DNA from: an uncultured Selenomonadales bacterium
GTDB taxonomy: Bacteria; Bacillota; Negativicutes; Selenomonadales; Selenomonadaceae
NCBI GenBank assembly: GCA_947165145.1
Contig: CAMUZG010000005.1
Coordinates: 18,403-82,402 of the forward strand
DNA length: 64,000 nt
Direction of reading: 5' to 3'
Shown here: piece by piece, positions 17,562 to 27,100 of the stretch
Numbering within the stretch: position 1 is the first letter of the stretch
Layout: each line of letters starts with the position of its first letter
Notes under the pieces: model-generated
The model's input: only the letters and a program-made list of their open reading frames with translations
Database searches by the model: none
What the model was told of the DNA's origin: nothing
Translations under genes and position numbers: made by a program

Positions 17562-18287
17562 ATGATTAAACTTATCAATGTAACAAAAAAGTTCGGGCAG
17601 AAATTTGCGCTCAAAAGCATAAACCTTGAGATTGCTGACGGCGAAACACTTGCGATTATCGGCGGCTCAGGCTCAGGCAAATCGACGCTACTGCGCTTGA
17701 TGATTGGCTTGATTCAACCTACTGCCGGCGAAATTTGGATTGGCGACGACGAAATTTCCCGACTCGACGAAAAGGAAATGATGCGTGTCCGTCTGCGTAT
17801 GGGCATGGTCTTTCAATACAGCGCACTGTTCGATTCAATGACCGTCGGCGACAACGTTGCCTTCGGTCTCGTCGAACACACGAACTACAGCCGCGAAAAA
17901 ATTCAATCAATCGTCCGCGAAAAATTGGAGCAAGTTGGTTTGGAAGGCGTGGAAAATCGTATGCCCAACGAACTCAGTGGCGGCATGAAAAAGCGTGTCT
18001 CTTTGGCGCGGGCAATCGCTTTTGGTCCCGAAATTATTTTCTACGACGAGCCGAGTAGCGGTCTTGACCCAGTCACGACGAACACAATCGACGAGCTGAT
18101 TATCAAAATGCAACGCACCTTGAACGTCACGAGCATCGTAGTAACTCACGATATGGTTAGCGCGTGTCGCATTGCCGACCGTATTGCTATGGTCTACAAA
18201 GGCGAACTCATTGCCGTCGACACGCCCGAAAACTTCAAAAAAATTGATGACAAGCGCATAAAAGCGTTTTTCCGCCTGATTGATTGA
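17562..18287 (+). CDS. mlaF: Phospholipid-transport ABC ATPase MlaF
   Basis: ATPase partner of MlaE. Walker A GGSGSGKSTLLRLMIGL (around residues 34-50), ABC signature LSGGMKKRVSLARA with the GGMKKR form typical of MlaF, Walker B IIFYDEPSSGLDP and H-loop VVTHDMVSA. The length of 241 residues is normal. ATG at 17562 after a pyrimidine-rich stretch; the ribosome site is weak. The next gene in a normal mla operon would be mlaD, but here two restriction-modification genes come first (18300-20141). Confidence 0.92.
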   Translation: MIKLINVTKKFGQKFALKSINLEIADGETLAIIGGSGSGKSTLLRLMIGLIQPTAGEIWIGDDEISRLDEKEMMRVRLRMGMVFQYSALFDSMTVGDNVAFGLVEHTNYSREKIQSIVREKLEQVGLEGVENRMPNELSGGMKKRVSLARAIAFGPEIIFYDEPSSGLDPVTTNTIDELIIKMQRTLNVTSIVVTHDMVSACRIADRIAMVYKGELIAVDTPENFKKIDDKRIKAFFRLID

Positions 18288-18299
18288 GGAGAAATTTTT

Positions 18300-19142
18300 A
18301 TGTCTAACATAATCGACGCGATTATCACTCTCGTTAAAAGAAATCAATTTATTTTGATTGACTCAACCATGAGCAATAATCGGGCAAACAGTCGCGGCAA
18401 TGCGCTTGAAATTTACGTTAAGGATCTTTTTGCTGATACTTTTAATCATTCGGAGATTGAACGATTGGAGAAATGGAGCAAAACTTTCTCGTGGCTCGGC
18501 AATAATGCAAATCCGCCCGATTTTATGTTGCAAAACGGTGACGCCGTTGAAGTCAAGAAGATTGAATCTCCCGACGTCGCGCTGGCATTAAACAGCAGTT
18601 ATCCAAAACAAATTCTCAAAAGTTCAAGTCCGCTCATTTCAAACGCCTGTCGTGAGGCAGAGAATTGGGCGCAAAAAGATATAATCTACGCGGTCGGCGT
18701 TGTCGGTGGCGATAAGCTTAAACATTTATGTTTGGTTTACGGGCAAGATTATTGCGCGTCTGATGAATGTTACAGCCGAATTCGACAGAGAATAAAGAAC
18801 GGCGTCGAAACCATCTCAAACGTTGAATTTGCTCAAACCAGAGAGCTGGGCAGAGTTAATCGCGTAGATCCACTCGGAATAACTTATATGCGAATTCGCG
18901 GCATGTGGCACATTGAAAACCCGTGGAAAGTTTTTGACTATGTTTATCGGCGAAACTTTCAAGCAGAATTTAATTTCATGTGCATAATCAATGCCGATAA
19001 GTGGGACCGGTTAGAAAATCGCCAAAAACTTATCGAACTTCAAAATCATTGCCCCGGTTTAGAAATTGTCGACGTTAAAATAAAAAATCCCGATAATCCT
19101 TCTAAACTAAAACCGGCAAAGCTCATTCGTTACGAAATTTGA
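18300..19142 (+). CDS. Type II restriction endonuclease, NgoPII-like (predicted GGCC)
   Basis: Resembles the NgoPII family of restriction enzymes. The family-type core includes NRANSRGNALEIYVKDLF, WLGNNANPPDFMLQNGDAVE and VKKIESPDVALALNSSYPKQ. The PD-(D/E)xK catalytic motif is PPD...EVKK (around residues 77-92). From the family the recognition site would be GGCC; this is inference. The length is 280 residues. Start ATG at 18300 with GAGGAG, only 12 bases after mlaF. Base composition is visibly more AT-rich than the neighbouring envelope genes. It is directly followed by its methylase after 9 bases. Confidence 0.85.
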   Translation: MSNIIDAIITLVKRNQFILIDSTMSNNRANSRGNALEIYVKDLFADTFNHSEIERLEKWSKTFSWLGNNANPPDFMLQNGDAVEVKKIESPDVALALNSSYPKQILKSSSPLISNACREAENWAQKDIIYAVGVVGGDKLKHLCLVYGQDYCASDECYSRIRQRIKNGVETISNVEFAQTRELGRVNRVDPLGITYMRIRGMWHIENPWKVFDYVYRRNFQAEFNFMCIINADKWDRLENRQKLIELQNHCPGLEIVDVKIKNPDNPSKLKPAKLIRYEI

Positions 19143-19151
19143 GGTGATATT

Positions 19152-20141
19152 TTGAAGGTTATCAGTTTGTTCAGCGGTTGCGGCGGTCTCGATTTGGGTT
19201 TTGAGCGTGCGGGATTTGACATTCCTGTTGCCAATGAATTTGACTCTTCCATTTGGCAAACGTTCAGATTTAATCATCCCAACTCCGCGCTTCTGACTCA
19301 AGATATTCGGAAATTGTCCGTTGATTCTTTTCCAAACGACATTGACGGAATTATAGGCGGACCGCCTTGTCAATCGTGGTCGGAAGCAGGTGCGCAAAGA
19401 GGAATTCAAGATTCAAGAGGACAACTTTTTTTCGACTATATAAGACTTTTAAAAGCCAAGCAACCAAAATTTTTTTTGGCGGAAAATGTCAGCGGTATGC
19501 TCTCGAATCGCCACACGGAAGCGGTAAAATCCATAACGGAATTGTTCAAAAGTTGCGGGTATGATTTAACTATCACCTTAGTCAACGCCAAAAACTACGG
19601 CGTAGCTCAAGAACGCAAACGAGTTTTCTACATCGGTTTCCGTCAAGATTTGGGAATTAACTTCAAATTCCCTTGCGGCTCAACCGAAATGGATTCAAAA
19701 AAATTGACGTTGCGCGATGTCATTTGGGATTTACAATTCACGGCAATTCCTTCGGCTGTCGGCAATTCTCATAACGAGCAAGCTGACAACAACAACGAAT
19801 TTTTCACGGGGAATTTTTCTACGATTTTCATGAGCCGTAATCGTGTAAAGTCGTGGGATGAGCAAGCTTTCACCGTTCAAGCCTCGGGGCGACATTGTCA
19901 ACTGCACCCGCAAGCTCCCAAAATGGTTTTCTTTGGTCAAAACGACCGCCGCTTTGTGAAAAACAAAGAACATTTATATCGACGCATGACGGTCCGAGAA
20001 ATTGCCCGTGTTCAAGGATTTTCTGATGATTTTAAATTTATCTATTCAAATGTTGATGATGCTTACAAGATGATTGGCAATGCTGTTCCCGTGCCGCTGG
20101 CATACGAAATTGCCGTTGCCATAAGAAAATATTTGTCCTAA
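19152..20141 (+). CDS. DNA cytosine-C5 methyltransferase (NgoPII-type partner)
   Basis: Protects host DNA by methylating cytosine in the site cut by the adjacent nuclease. Conserved C5-methylase blocks are in order: motif [19 protein letters not shown] (residues 4-21), the catalytic PCQ in [12 protein letters not shown], the ENV motif in [10 protein letters not shown], motif [15 protein letters not shown], and the C-terminal motifs IX-X in [12 protein letters not shown] and [15 protein letters not shown]. The length of 329 residues is normal for a HaeIII/NgoPII-type enzyme. The start is TTG at 19152 behind GAGGTGAT. Like the nuclease it is AT-richer than its surroundings. It sits 18 bases before mlaD. 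Confidence 0.93.
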   Translation: MKVISLFSGCGGLDLGFERAGFDIPVANEFDSSIWQTFRFNHPNSALLTQDIRKLSVDSFPNDIDGIIGGPPCQSWSEAGAQRGIQDSRGQLFFDYIRLLKAKQPKFFLAENVSGMLSNRHTEAVKSITELFKSCGYDLTITLVNAKNYGVAQERKRVFYIGFRQDLGINFKFPCGSTEMDSKKLTLRDVIWDLQFTAIPSAVGNSHNEQADNNNEFFTGNFSTIFMSRNRVKSWDEQAFTVQASGRHCQLHPQAPKMVFFGQNDRRFVKNKEHLYRRMTVREIARVQGFSDDFKFIYSNVDDAYKMIGNAVPVPLAYEIAVAIRKYLS

Positions 20142-20159
20142 AAAACAGGAGGCGAGGCA

Positions 20160-21464
20160 ATGTCAGTTGAAGCCAAAGTCGGAGCGTTCACCGTCGGCGG
20201 ATTGATGCTTTTGGGCGGCGCGACGACCGGACTCGGCAATTTCAATTTCGGACCAAGCAGCGATTACACTTTGTACGCGGGCTTTAAACAAGTCGCGGGT
20301 GTTCAACCGCAAACGGACGTTCGATTGAGTGGCGTTTTGGTCGGCAAAGTCACAAAGATTGCCAACGAAGGTACAGGCGTCACCGTCACGATGGGAATCA
20401 ATCCCGACGTGAAAATCCCTAAGCAGTCGAGAGTTGCCATTTCGTCGAGCGGCGTTATGGGCGAGAAGTTCATCAACTTCCAACCGAAGATTGACAATGG
20501 CGAATATCTTCAGAACGGCGACTACCTTAACGGTGTTGACGAAGCTGGTATGGACGCGATGTTCGACGGCTTGAGCAAAGTTATGGACGAGGTTGACACG
20601 CTCTTAAAGGACGTGCACGCGATTATCGGCGATGAAACTTTCAAAAAATCCGTCGTCGAGATGAGCAAGAATATGCAGGAAGCGTCCGAACATATGAACG
20701 CGATGATGGCGACCTTGGACAAAACCGTCGCGGGCAATGAAGGTGCCTTCAACAACATGATTGAACAGCTTGAAGGCGCGGTGCAGGGCATGAACAACGC
20801 AATGGCGAACGTCGAGAACATGACGTCAAATCTTGACAAGTTCGCTGGAGATCCGAGGACTGTCGAGGAATTGCGCACGACCCTTGACAATATCGCCGCA
20901 ACGTCGAAGAATGTCGCGAACATGGCGGATAACATGAACAAATTCGCGGGCGACCCCAAAGTTGCCGAAGATCTCAAAGCCACAGTCAGCAATGCACGTT
21001 CAATCACCGAACGCGCCGATAAAATTTTAGACAAGGTTCAAGGCACCGCCGACAAAGTTTCAAAGATTGACGTAACGCCCTCTGTTGATATACTATACAG
21101 CGGCAAGGCGCACGATTGGAACACGAATTTCAATTTGGACGTGACGAGCGACGACAAATCTTTGATTCTCGGCGCAGAAGACATCGGCGACCACACGCGA
21201 CTCAATCTGCAGGGCGGCAAACGTTTCAGCAAAAATTTCGGAGCACGTGCGGGAATCATCGCGGGCAAACCTGGTATTGGGCTTGATGCCTACGCCGGTG
21301 ACAGATTCAAATTTTCCGCCGAAGCTTACGACTTCAACGACGGCAAAGTTCGCCTAAAGTCTCAGTTCCGCGTCGCCGATTCGACTTACCTTCTCGGCGA
21401 ATGGCACAACGTCAACAAGAAACGCGACCGCGCCTTCTACTTCGGCATAAAGCAGGAGTTTTGA
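20160..21464 (+). CDS. mlaD: MlaD-like MCE protein with C-terminal beta-barrel-like domain
   Basis: Lipid-carrying MCE component of the Mla system. An N-terminal membrane segment (AKVGAFTVGGLMLLGGA) anchors it in the inner membrane. The MCE domain follows (residues 35-115), with YAGFKQVAGVQPQTDVRLSG and SSSGVMGEKFINFQ. A long helical, methionine- and asparagine-rich stretch spans residues 125-300. The last 130 residues alternate polar and apolar residues (NTNFNLDVTSD, RLNLQGGKRFSKNFGARAGI) and end in phenylalanine, as outer-membrane strands do. At 434 residues it is far longer than E. coli MlaD. A trans-envelope bridge of this kind has been described in the diderm Firmicute Veillonella; function here is inferred from that. 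AGGAGG site before ATG 20160. Confidence 0.88.
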   Translation: MSVEAKVGAFTVGGLMLLGGATTGLGNFNFGPSSDYTLYAGFKQVAGVQPQTDVRLSGVLVGKVTKIANEGTGVTVTMGINPDVKIPKQSRVAISSSGVMGEKFINFQPKIDNGEYLQNGDYLNGVDEAGMDAMFDGLSKVMDEVDTLLKDVHAIIGDETFKKSVVEMSKNMQEASEHMNAMMATLDKTVAGNEGAFNNMIEQLEGAVQGMNNAMANVENMTSNLDKFAGDPRTVEELRTTLDNIAATSKNVANMADNMNKFAGDPKVAEDLKATVSNARSITERADKILDKVQGTADKVSKIDVTPSVDILYSGKAHDWNTNFNLDVTSDDKSLILGAEDIGDHTRLNLQGGKRFSKNFGARAGIIAGKPGIGLDAYAGDRFKFSAEAYDFNDGKVRLKSQFRVADSTYLLGEWHNVNKKRDRAFYFGIKQEF

Positions 21465-21466
21465 TT

Positions 21467-21499
21467 AATTTGGAATGAGGAATTTGGAATTTGGAATGA
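21467..21499 (+). repeat. GGAATTTGGAAT-family repeat overlapping the adaptor start
   Basis: AATTTGGAATGAGGAATTTGG and a further GGAATTTGGAATG unit, directly after the mlaD stop. Its last GGAATG unit supplies the ATG at 21496 of the next gene and the GGAATTTGGA that stands in for a ribosome site. Confidence 0.75.
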
Positions 21500-22527
21500 A
21501 AAAAATTTTAACCGCGTTGCTCTTCGTGACGACGATTTTTTTTGCCGCGTGCTCCAATCAGCAACCGCCCGTTGAAGTCACCGCAACAAAAGTTCTCGCT
21601 GTCGACGGAAGCATGACGCTCACTCACGACGGGAAAATTTCCTTGAGCGACGAATTAAAAGTTTTGTCGCCCGTCAGCGGCAACGTCGTCGCAACATTTT
21701 TCGAGGACGGCGCGTCAATCGAGGAAGGTCAACCGCTCTTTCAAATCGGCAAACAACAGGACGCAACGTCGCTGATTCAAGCCAAAGCAGCTCTCGCCGA
21801 ATCAATGACGGCTCTGGCGCGAGAAATGTCCGAACTTCAACGCGCGGAAGTTCTGCTCAAAAAAAATTCCGTGTCCGCGCAGGAAGTCGCTGATAAACGT
21901 GCCGCTGTTCAAGAACGACAAGCTGAACTTGCCGAACGTCAAGCACGCGTCAAACAGCTTGAAGACGACGCTACGGCAAATATCGTCTTCGCGCCGATAA
22001 GCGGACAACTCAACATTGAATGCGTCCAACTCGGTGCTGCGGTCACGGCGAACGAAACTGTCTTGACGACAATCGGCAGTAGCAATCCCGTTGCAATCCG
22101 CTTTGAAATTTCCGACACGGAAAAAAATTTGCTGACGTCGTCCGCCGCGCTCAAAGTCAATCTCAAACTCAACGACACGATTTATCCGCACGAAGGCAAG
22201 CTCAGCTTTGTTGAGGCGTCGATGGTTGAAGTGACATTCGACAACGCGGACGGTCTGTTGACTTTGGGCGACACGGCTCAAATCGTGCTTGACGGCTTGA
22301 ACGTCCCGAAAACTCTGCTCGTTCCTGAAAACGCCGTTCAACTGCGCGGCGAGGACAATTACGTTTTCGTCGTCGATTCAAATAAAGAAGCCGCCTTGAA
22401 AAAAATTTCGCTCGGCGGCAAGCTCGGAAGATATTTCATTGTTAATGACGGCTTGAAAGCAAATGATTCGGTTATTGTTGACGGTCTGACGAATCTGCGC
22501 GAAGGCACGCCGCTTTTAATTAATTAG
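21496..22527 (+). CDS. HlyD/RND-type periplasmic adaptor lipoprotein
   Basis: Membrane-fusion protein that links an inner-membrane pump to an outer-membrane TolC channel. Signal peptide with lipobox FAAC, lipidated Cys19. The lipoyl half is in LKVLSPVSGNVVATFFEDGASIEEGQ. A coiled-coil hairpin follows (residues 85-145, AALAESMTALAREMSELQRAE), then the second lipoyl half FAPISGQLNIECVQLG and beta-barrel segments to PENAVQLRGEDNYVFVVDS. The length is 343 residues. The start ATG 21496 lies in a repeat, and the stop TAG lies in another repeat. tolC follows; no RND or ABC pump is adjacent, so it may work with a pump elsewhere or with the Mla proteins. Confidence 0.85.
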   Translation: MKKILTALLFVTTIFFAACSNQQPPVEVTATKVLAVDGSMTLTHDGKISLSDELKVLSPVSGNVVATFFEDGASIEEGQPLFQIGKQQDATSLIQAKAALAESMTALAREMSELQRAEVLLKKNSVSAQEVADKRAAVQERQAELAERQARVKQLEDDATANIVFAPISGQLNIECVQLGAAVTANETVLTTIGSSNPVAIRFEISDTEKNLLTSSAALKVNLKLNDTIYPHEGKLSFVEASMVEVTFDNADGLLTLGDTAQIVLDGLNVPKTLLVPENAVQLRGEDNYVFVVDSNKEAALKKISLGGKLGRYFIVNDGLKANDSVIVDGLTNLREGTPLLIN

Positions 22528-22554
22528 GAATTAGGAATTTGGAATTAGGAATTG
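22519..22554. repeat. GGAATTAGGAATTT-family repeat providing the adaptor stop codon
   Basis: AATTAGGAATTAGGAATTT and GGAATTAGGAATTG units. The TAG at 22525-22527 that ends the adaptor gene is part of the first unit. Confidence 0.8.
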
Positions 22555-22591
22555 TTTCCGGTTCGTGGTTCCTTAACGAGGAGTGATTGAA

Positions 22592-24094
22592 ATGAGAATT
22601 GCCAACCGTATCAAAAAAACTTTTCGCAGAAAGCTGGCGGCGATGCTGGTCGCGGGCATGATGACTTTTTCAGTCGGCGTCACAGATGTCGACGCGGCGG
22701 AAATCGTCAACATCACACTTGACGAAACGATTCAACGCGCCCTTGAGAACAACCGCTCGATTAAAGAATCAATCGCTAACCGCCAAGAAGCTTTCTGGAG
22801 TTTAAGCGAGGCTCGTCGTCAAGCCAACCCGCAATTAACGTGGAGTTTCAGCGCGGCAAGACGTGGCGGCATTTATTACGGCGGAACGGGCAACGCATTC
22901 TCGAACACCGGCTCAATCAGCATGCCAATTTACCAAGGCGGTCGCTTGAAGGAAGGTCGTCGTTCAGCACGCTACGCTTTGAGCGCGGCGGATTTGTCTT
23001 TGGAAAATACAATGCAGACCGTTCGCCTGCAGTCGACAATTTATTATTTCAACGTCCTGCAGTACCGCAACTTGATTGAAGTTTACGAAGAATCCGTTTT
23101 GACGCTGGAAGAACATTTGCGCAACGTTAGTGCTCAATTCCGCGTCGGTACAGTCGCAAAAGTCGACGTGCTTGAATCTCAAGTCGAACTTGCCAACGCT
23201 CAACAAAATCTCGTTAACATTCAGCGGCAATACGACGTTGCCGTTGCCGAACTGAACAATTACATCGGCTTGCCCGCAGATACAATCATTCGTCCGCAAG
23301 ACACCCTGACTTATCAAAGGTACGACATGAAGTTGGGCAATTGTACAGCTTTCGCGCTGGAAAATCGTGCTGATGCCGCAATGGCAGATTACGCCGTCAA
23401 ACGCGCCGAATCCGCTAAAAATTCCGCAAAAGCTGGTTGGCGTCCCAGTGTCAGCGCAGGCATTTCAAAGGAAATCGATACGTCCAATATGTTCAGCCAC
23501 AAGACTTCCGATCAATGGCGGGCGGGAGTCAGTGCGTCGTGGAATATTTTTGACGGCGGCATCACTCGTGCGCAAGTCAATCAAGCAGACGCCGCGCTCA
23601 TAAAAGCACAGGAAGAGGCTGCCGCAATTCGTGAGCAAATTCAGCTCGAAGTGCAATCATATTATCTTCAACTCCACGCCGCAGAAAAAAATATCGGCAC
23701 AACTCATGCGTCCGTTGCCCTTGCCGAAGAAAATTATAAAATTGCTCAAGTCCGTTACGCTGCCGGCGTCGGCACGAACCTTGACGTCATGGACGCTTCC
23801 CGCAAATTGACCGAGGCTCGTTCAAATTATTTCACCGCGCTTTACAACTACAACACCGCAAGAGCCTCACTCGAACGTTATATGGGCGTGCCGGTTGAAA
23901 TTGATGTTGTGCGTTACGTCGAATCCGAACAGGAAGGCAAGAAAGCAGATCAATCTCGCGAAGACGCCGCATTGACCACCGAGGCAGCCGCTGTCCCGAA
24001 AGCCGAAGAAGTCGCGCCGGTCGTCATGATTGATTTTGAAACTGATTCGCCGTCACCTTCCGAGAACGTCGAACGCGAAAAAGCCTTTCAATGA
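22592..24094 (+). CDS. tolC: TolC-family outer-membrane channel protein
   Basis: Outer-membrane efflux/secretion channel. A signal peptide (residues 1-34, ending near VTDVDAA) is followed by two repeated OEP halves. The first contains ITLDETIQRALENNRSIKES and QNLVNIQRQYDVAVAELN; the second contains FDGGITRAQVNQADAALIKA and VRYAAGVGTNLDVMDASRKL, the usual coiled-coil strands. The C-terminus extends about 50 residues beyond the fold as a low-complexity acidic tail. The length is 500 residues. ATG 22592 is selected with CGAGGAG upstream rather than the GTG at 22583 that lies in the site. It is preceded by the adaptor lipoprotein and followed by tamB. Confidence 0.92.
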   Translation: MRIANRIKKTFRRKLAAMLVAGMMTFSVGVTDVDAAEIVNITLDETIQRALENNRSIKESIANRQEAFWSLSEARRQANPQLTWSFSAARRGGIYYGGTGNAFSNTGSISMPIYQGGRLKEGRRSARYALSAADLSLENTMQTVRLQSTIYYFNVLQYRNLIEVYEESVLTLEEHLRNVSAQFRVGTVAKVDVLESQVELANAQQNLVNIQRQYDVAVAELNNYIGLPADTIIRPQDTLTYQRYDMKLGNCTAFALENRADAAMADYAVKRAESAKNSAKAGWRPSVSAGISKEIDTSNMFSHKTSDQWRAGVSASWNIFDGGITRAQVNQADAALIKAQEEAAAIREQIQLEVQSYYLQLHAAEKNIGTTHASVALAEENYKIAQVRYAAGVGTNLDVMDASRKLTEARSNYFTALYNYNTARASLERYMGVPVEIDVVRYVESEQEGKKADQSREDAALTTEAAAVPKAEEVAPVVMIDFETDSPSPSENVEREKAFQ

Positions 24095-24160
24095 ATTAGG
24101 AATTAGGAATTTGAAATTAGGAATTATAATTCCACATTCCTAATTCCACATTCCACATTA
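24093..24160. repeat. GGAATTAGGAATT-family repeat, two-armed hairpin, between tolC and tamB
   Basis: GAATTAGGAATTAGGAATTT on the left and TAATTCCACATTCCTAATTC and CACATTCC units on the right, able to pair. It begins at the tolC stop codon and ends before the A-rich, AGGGG ribosome site of tamB. Confidence 0.85.
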
Positions 24161-24179
24161 AAAAAAAGGGGTGCTCGCC

Positions 24180-27100
24180 GTGTTGGCAGTTCTGAAAATC
24201 CTGGTCGGCGCGTTGAGTGTTATCGTACTAGGCGGCGGGCTTTACATAAATTCACAGCGGACGGCGATTATCGAAAAGGCACTGTATTCGGCGGAAGAAA
24301 CTGCCTCCAACGCGTTGGGCGTGCCCGTCAAAATCGGTTCCGTCGACGTGAGCAACATGGATTTTTTCAACCTCAACGACAACAGCGACGTGGTTGTTCG
24401 CGACGTTGAAATTTTCGATAAGCGTAATGAGCTACTCGCCCGTGTTGATGAGGCTAAAATTAATTTCAAGGTGCTTGCTCTGCGCAATTTATTTTCCTTG
24501 CATTATCTGAGCGACTTGGTTTCCTTGCGCAACGATTTTATCGCCACACTGGACAAAATAAAGCTCAACGGCGCAACACTCAACCTCAAACAGCGCGATG
24601 ACGACATGTGGAATTTCAACGACATCAAAACGACCAGCGAAGGCGATTCAACTTTCGGCGCGAAAATTTTCCTTGAACGCGGCATTGTCAACGCATCCTT
24701 CGACGGGAAAAATATTTCGGTTGAAGACATCATCGCCGAAGCGGACTGCGCGGACTTGAACGCCATAGTTGCCACGCTCAACGCAAAAACTCTCGGCGCG
24801 AACGTCAAAGCATCGGGAACTGTCGGTTCGGAAAAACAAATCATAAACGCCGAAGTCGACAAGATTTTTTTCGATAAAGTTCTGCCGTACCTGCCCGCCG
24901 ATAAAATTCCCGAAGGCGTTGAAATTTTGAGCGGCGCGGCTCATGATACGACGATTCATCTTCTGCGGCGCGACGACACTTTGACTTACACCGGCTCAAC
25001 GAAAGTCAGCGGCGCGTCAGTTAAAATTGAGCAGACGAACGTTGAGGACATCAATGGCAACATTACTTTCAACGAACGCCAAATAATTTTGGACGCCTCG
25101 GCGACGGCAAACGGTCAACATGCAGCGGCAAGCGGCACGATTCGTTTGGACACCGACGAGACGTTCTTTGACGTTCATGCGGAATCCGACAACTTCACTC
25201 CCACCGCAATCCTCAGCGACATCGGCATTGACGGTTCGGCTTCCATTCGCGCTCATCTCGTCGGCACGGCGAAAAATCCTCAAGTCGACGCAGAAATTTT
25301 TTCAGACCGTCTTGGTTACGACAACTTGTCCGCGCAGAATATTTCAACCAAGCTCCGTTACGTCGGCGAAATGATTTATCTTAGCGACGCAAGCGCAAAC
25401 GTTTTCGGCGGGCACGCAGAAGGCACCGTCGAAATTAAAACGTCCGACCGGTCTTTTAATGCGCACATCAAAGCGAACGGTATTGACGCGGCGACTTTGT
25501 GCGAACTCGGCAGTTCACCCCAAATCGTTGACGGCAGACTTTCTGCGGACATCGGCATTAACGGCGTGGCGGGCGATTGGGAGCACATGAAAATTTACGG
25601 CAACTCTAGTGCGGCGGCTATCGACTTCAACGGTATGCACGTCAACGAAGCGAACGCCTCTTTTTATTGGCGCGACAACGATTTGACGCTCGACTATCTC
25701 AACGCGAAACTTCCGAATCGCGGCACGCTCGGCGTCGAAGGTACAATCACCGACTTAAATAAGCTTGACCTGAATTTTTACGGCGCACACGTCGACATGA
25801 CGATTGCTAAGAAAATCAACGACGCGTTGGACATGAGCGGGCTTGCAGACTTCCGCGGCGAAATTCACGGCAACAAAGACAATCCCGATTTGACATTGCA
25901 CCTTTCGGCAATCGACCTCTCGGAAGACAGTGCACAGTTCGCGGGCAGATTGTTTAAGCAACCGTATGATTCGATTCAACTTGTTGCGTCGGGTAGCCTC
26001 GACGGCGTCAATATCGAAACTTTTAACCTCGAACGTGACGGCAAACTAAAATGGAAAGTCATTGAAGGCAACGTCGGCTTGACGGGCGACAAGAATATCA
26101 ATCTTGAATTGGAGACGACGCAGGCTCGCGCCGAAAATATCATCGAACTCCTTGCACCCGAATTTGAACTTACGGGCAACGTGTCAAATACCGTCAAGAT
26201 AACCGGCACCATCGACAACCCGCATGTCGCCGGAAACGTCAAATTCAATCGCGGCAGTTTGTTCGGCGTCATATTGGTCAGCAGTGTCAGCGGCGATTAT
26301 TTCTTTGAAGGCGACACCCTTCAACTGCAAAACTTCGAGATTACTTCGCCGATGGTCGACATGGTCGTTGACGGCTCGATACACTTCCCCGCGCCGATTA
26401 CCGAAATGATTTCAAGCGGGACGATAAGCCCAAGTTCAATGATGATGGATTTCAAAGTTCACGGCAGAGATATTCGTTTGGAGCGTTTCAAGTCGAAGTT
26501 ACCCGAAAATTATGTCGCCACGGGGCACACGACTTTTGAAGGCAACGTCACAGGCACGCTTGAACATCCGCTTTACGACGGCGAACTCACTGCGGAAGAA
26601 ATCTTTTTGAACGGCGTTTTGCTCACGAATGTTTACGGGCATATCGCGGGCAACGGCATGAATGTTTACCTTAAAGACTTCCACTTCAACGACGGCGACG
26701 GTCAATATCAACTCCAACTCGGAATTAATCTGAACGACAAGACAGTCGGCGGCGAAGTTGACGTGAAAGGCGCGGACATTGCTCACATGCTCACCATTGC
26801 CGACAAGAAAACCGACCTCGTCACTGGCACGCTCGACAGCAAAATTTCATTGAGCGGAACTCTTGACAAACCAACGGGCTCACTTCGCGGCGAAATTCTG
26901 CGCGGCACCTTCGCGACATACGACATACACGACATAAAAGTCGGCGTGAGTCTGCTCGACAATACGGTTTACGTCAATCAGCTTGAAGGCAAGCAGGGCG
27001 ACAAGGGCACGATTAAATTGCTCGGCACGGCGAACTTGAACGGCGCACTTGATATGAATTTGACGGCGCGGGAAATTGCGCTCGGCATGTTCACCAAGGC

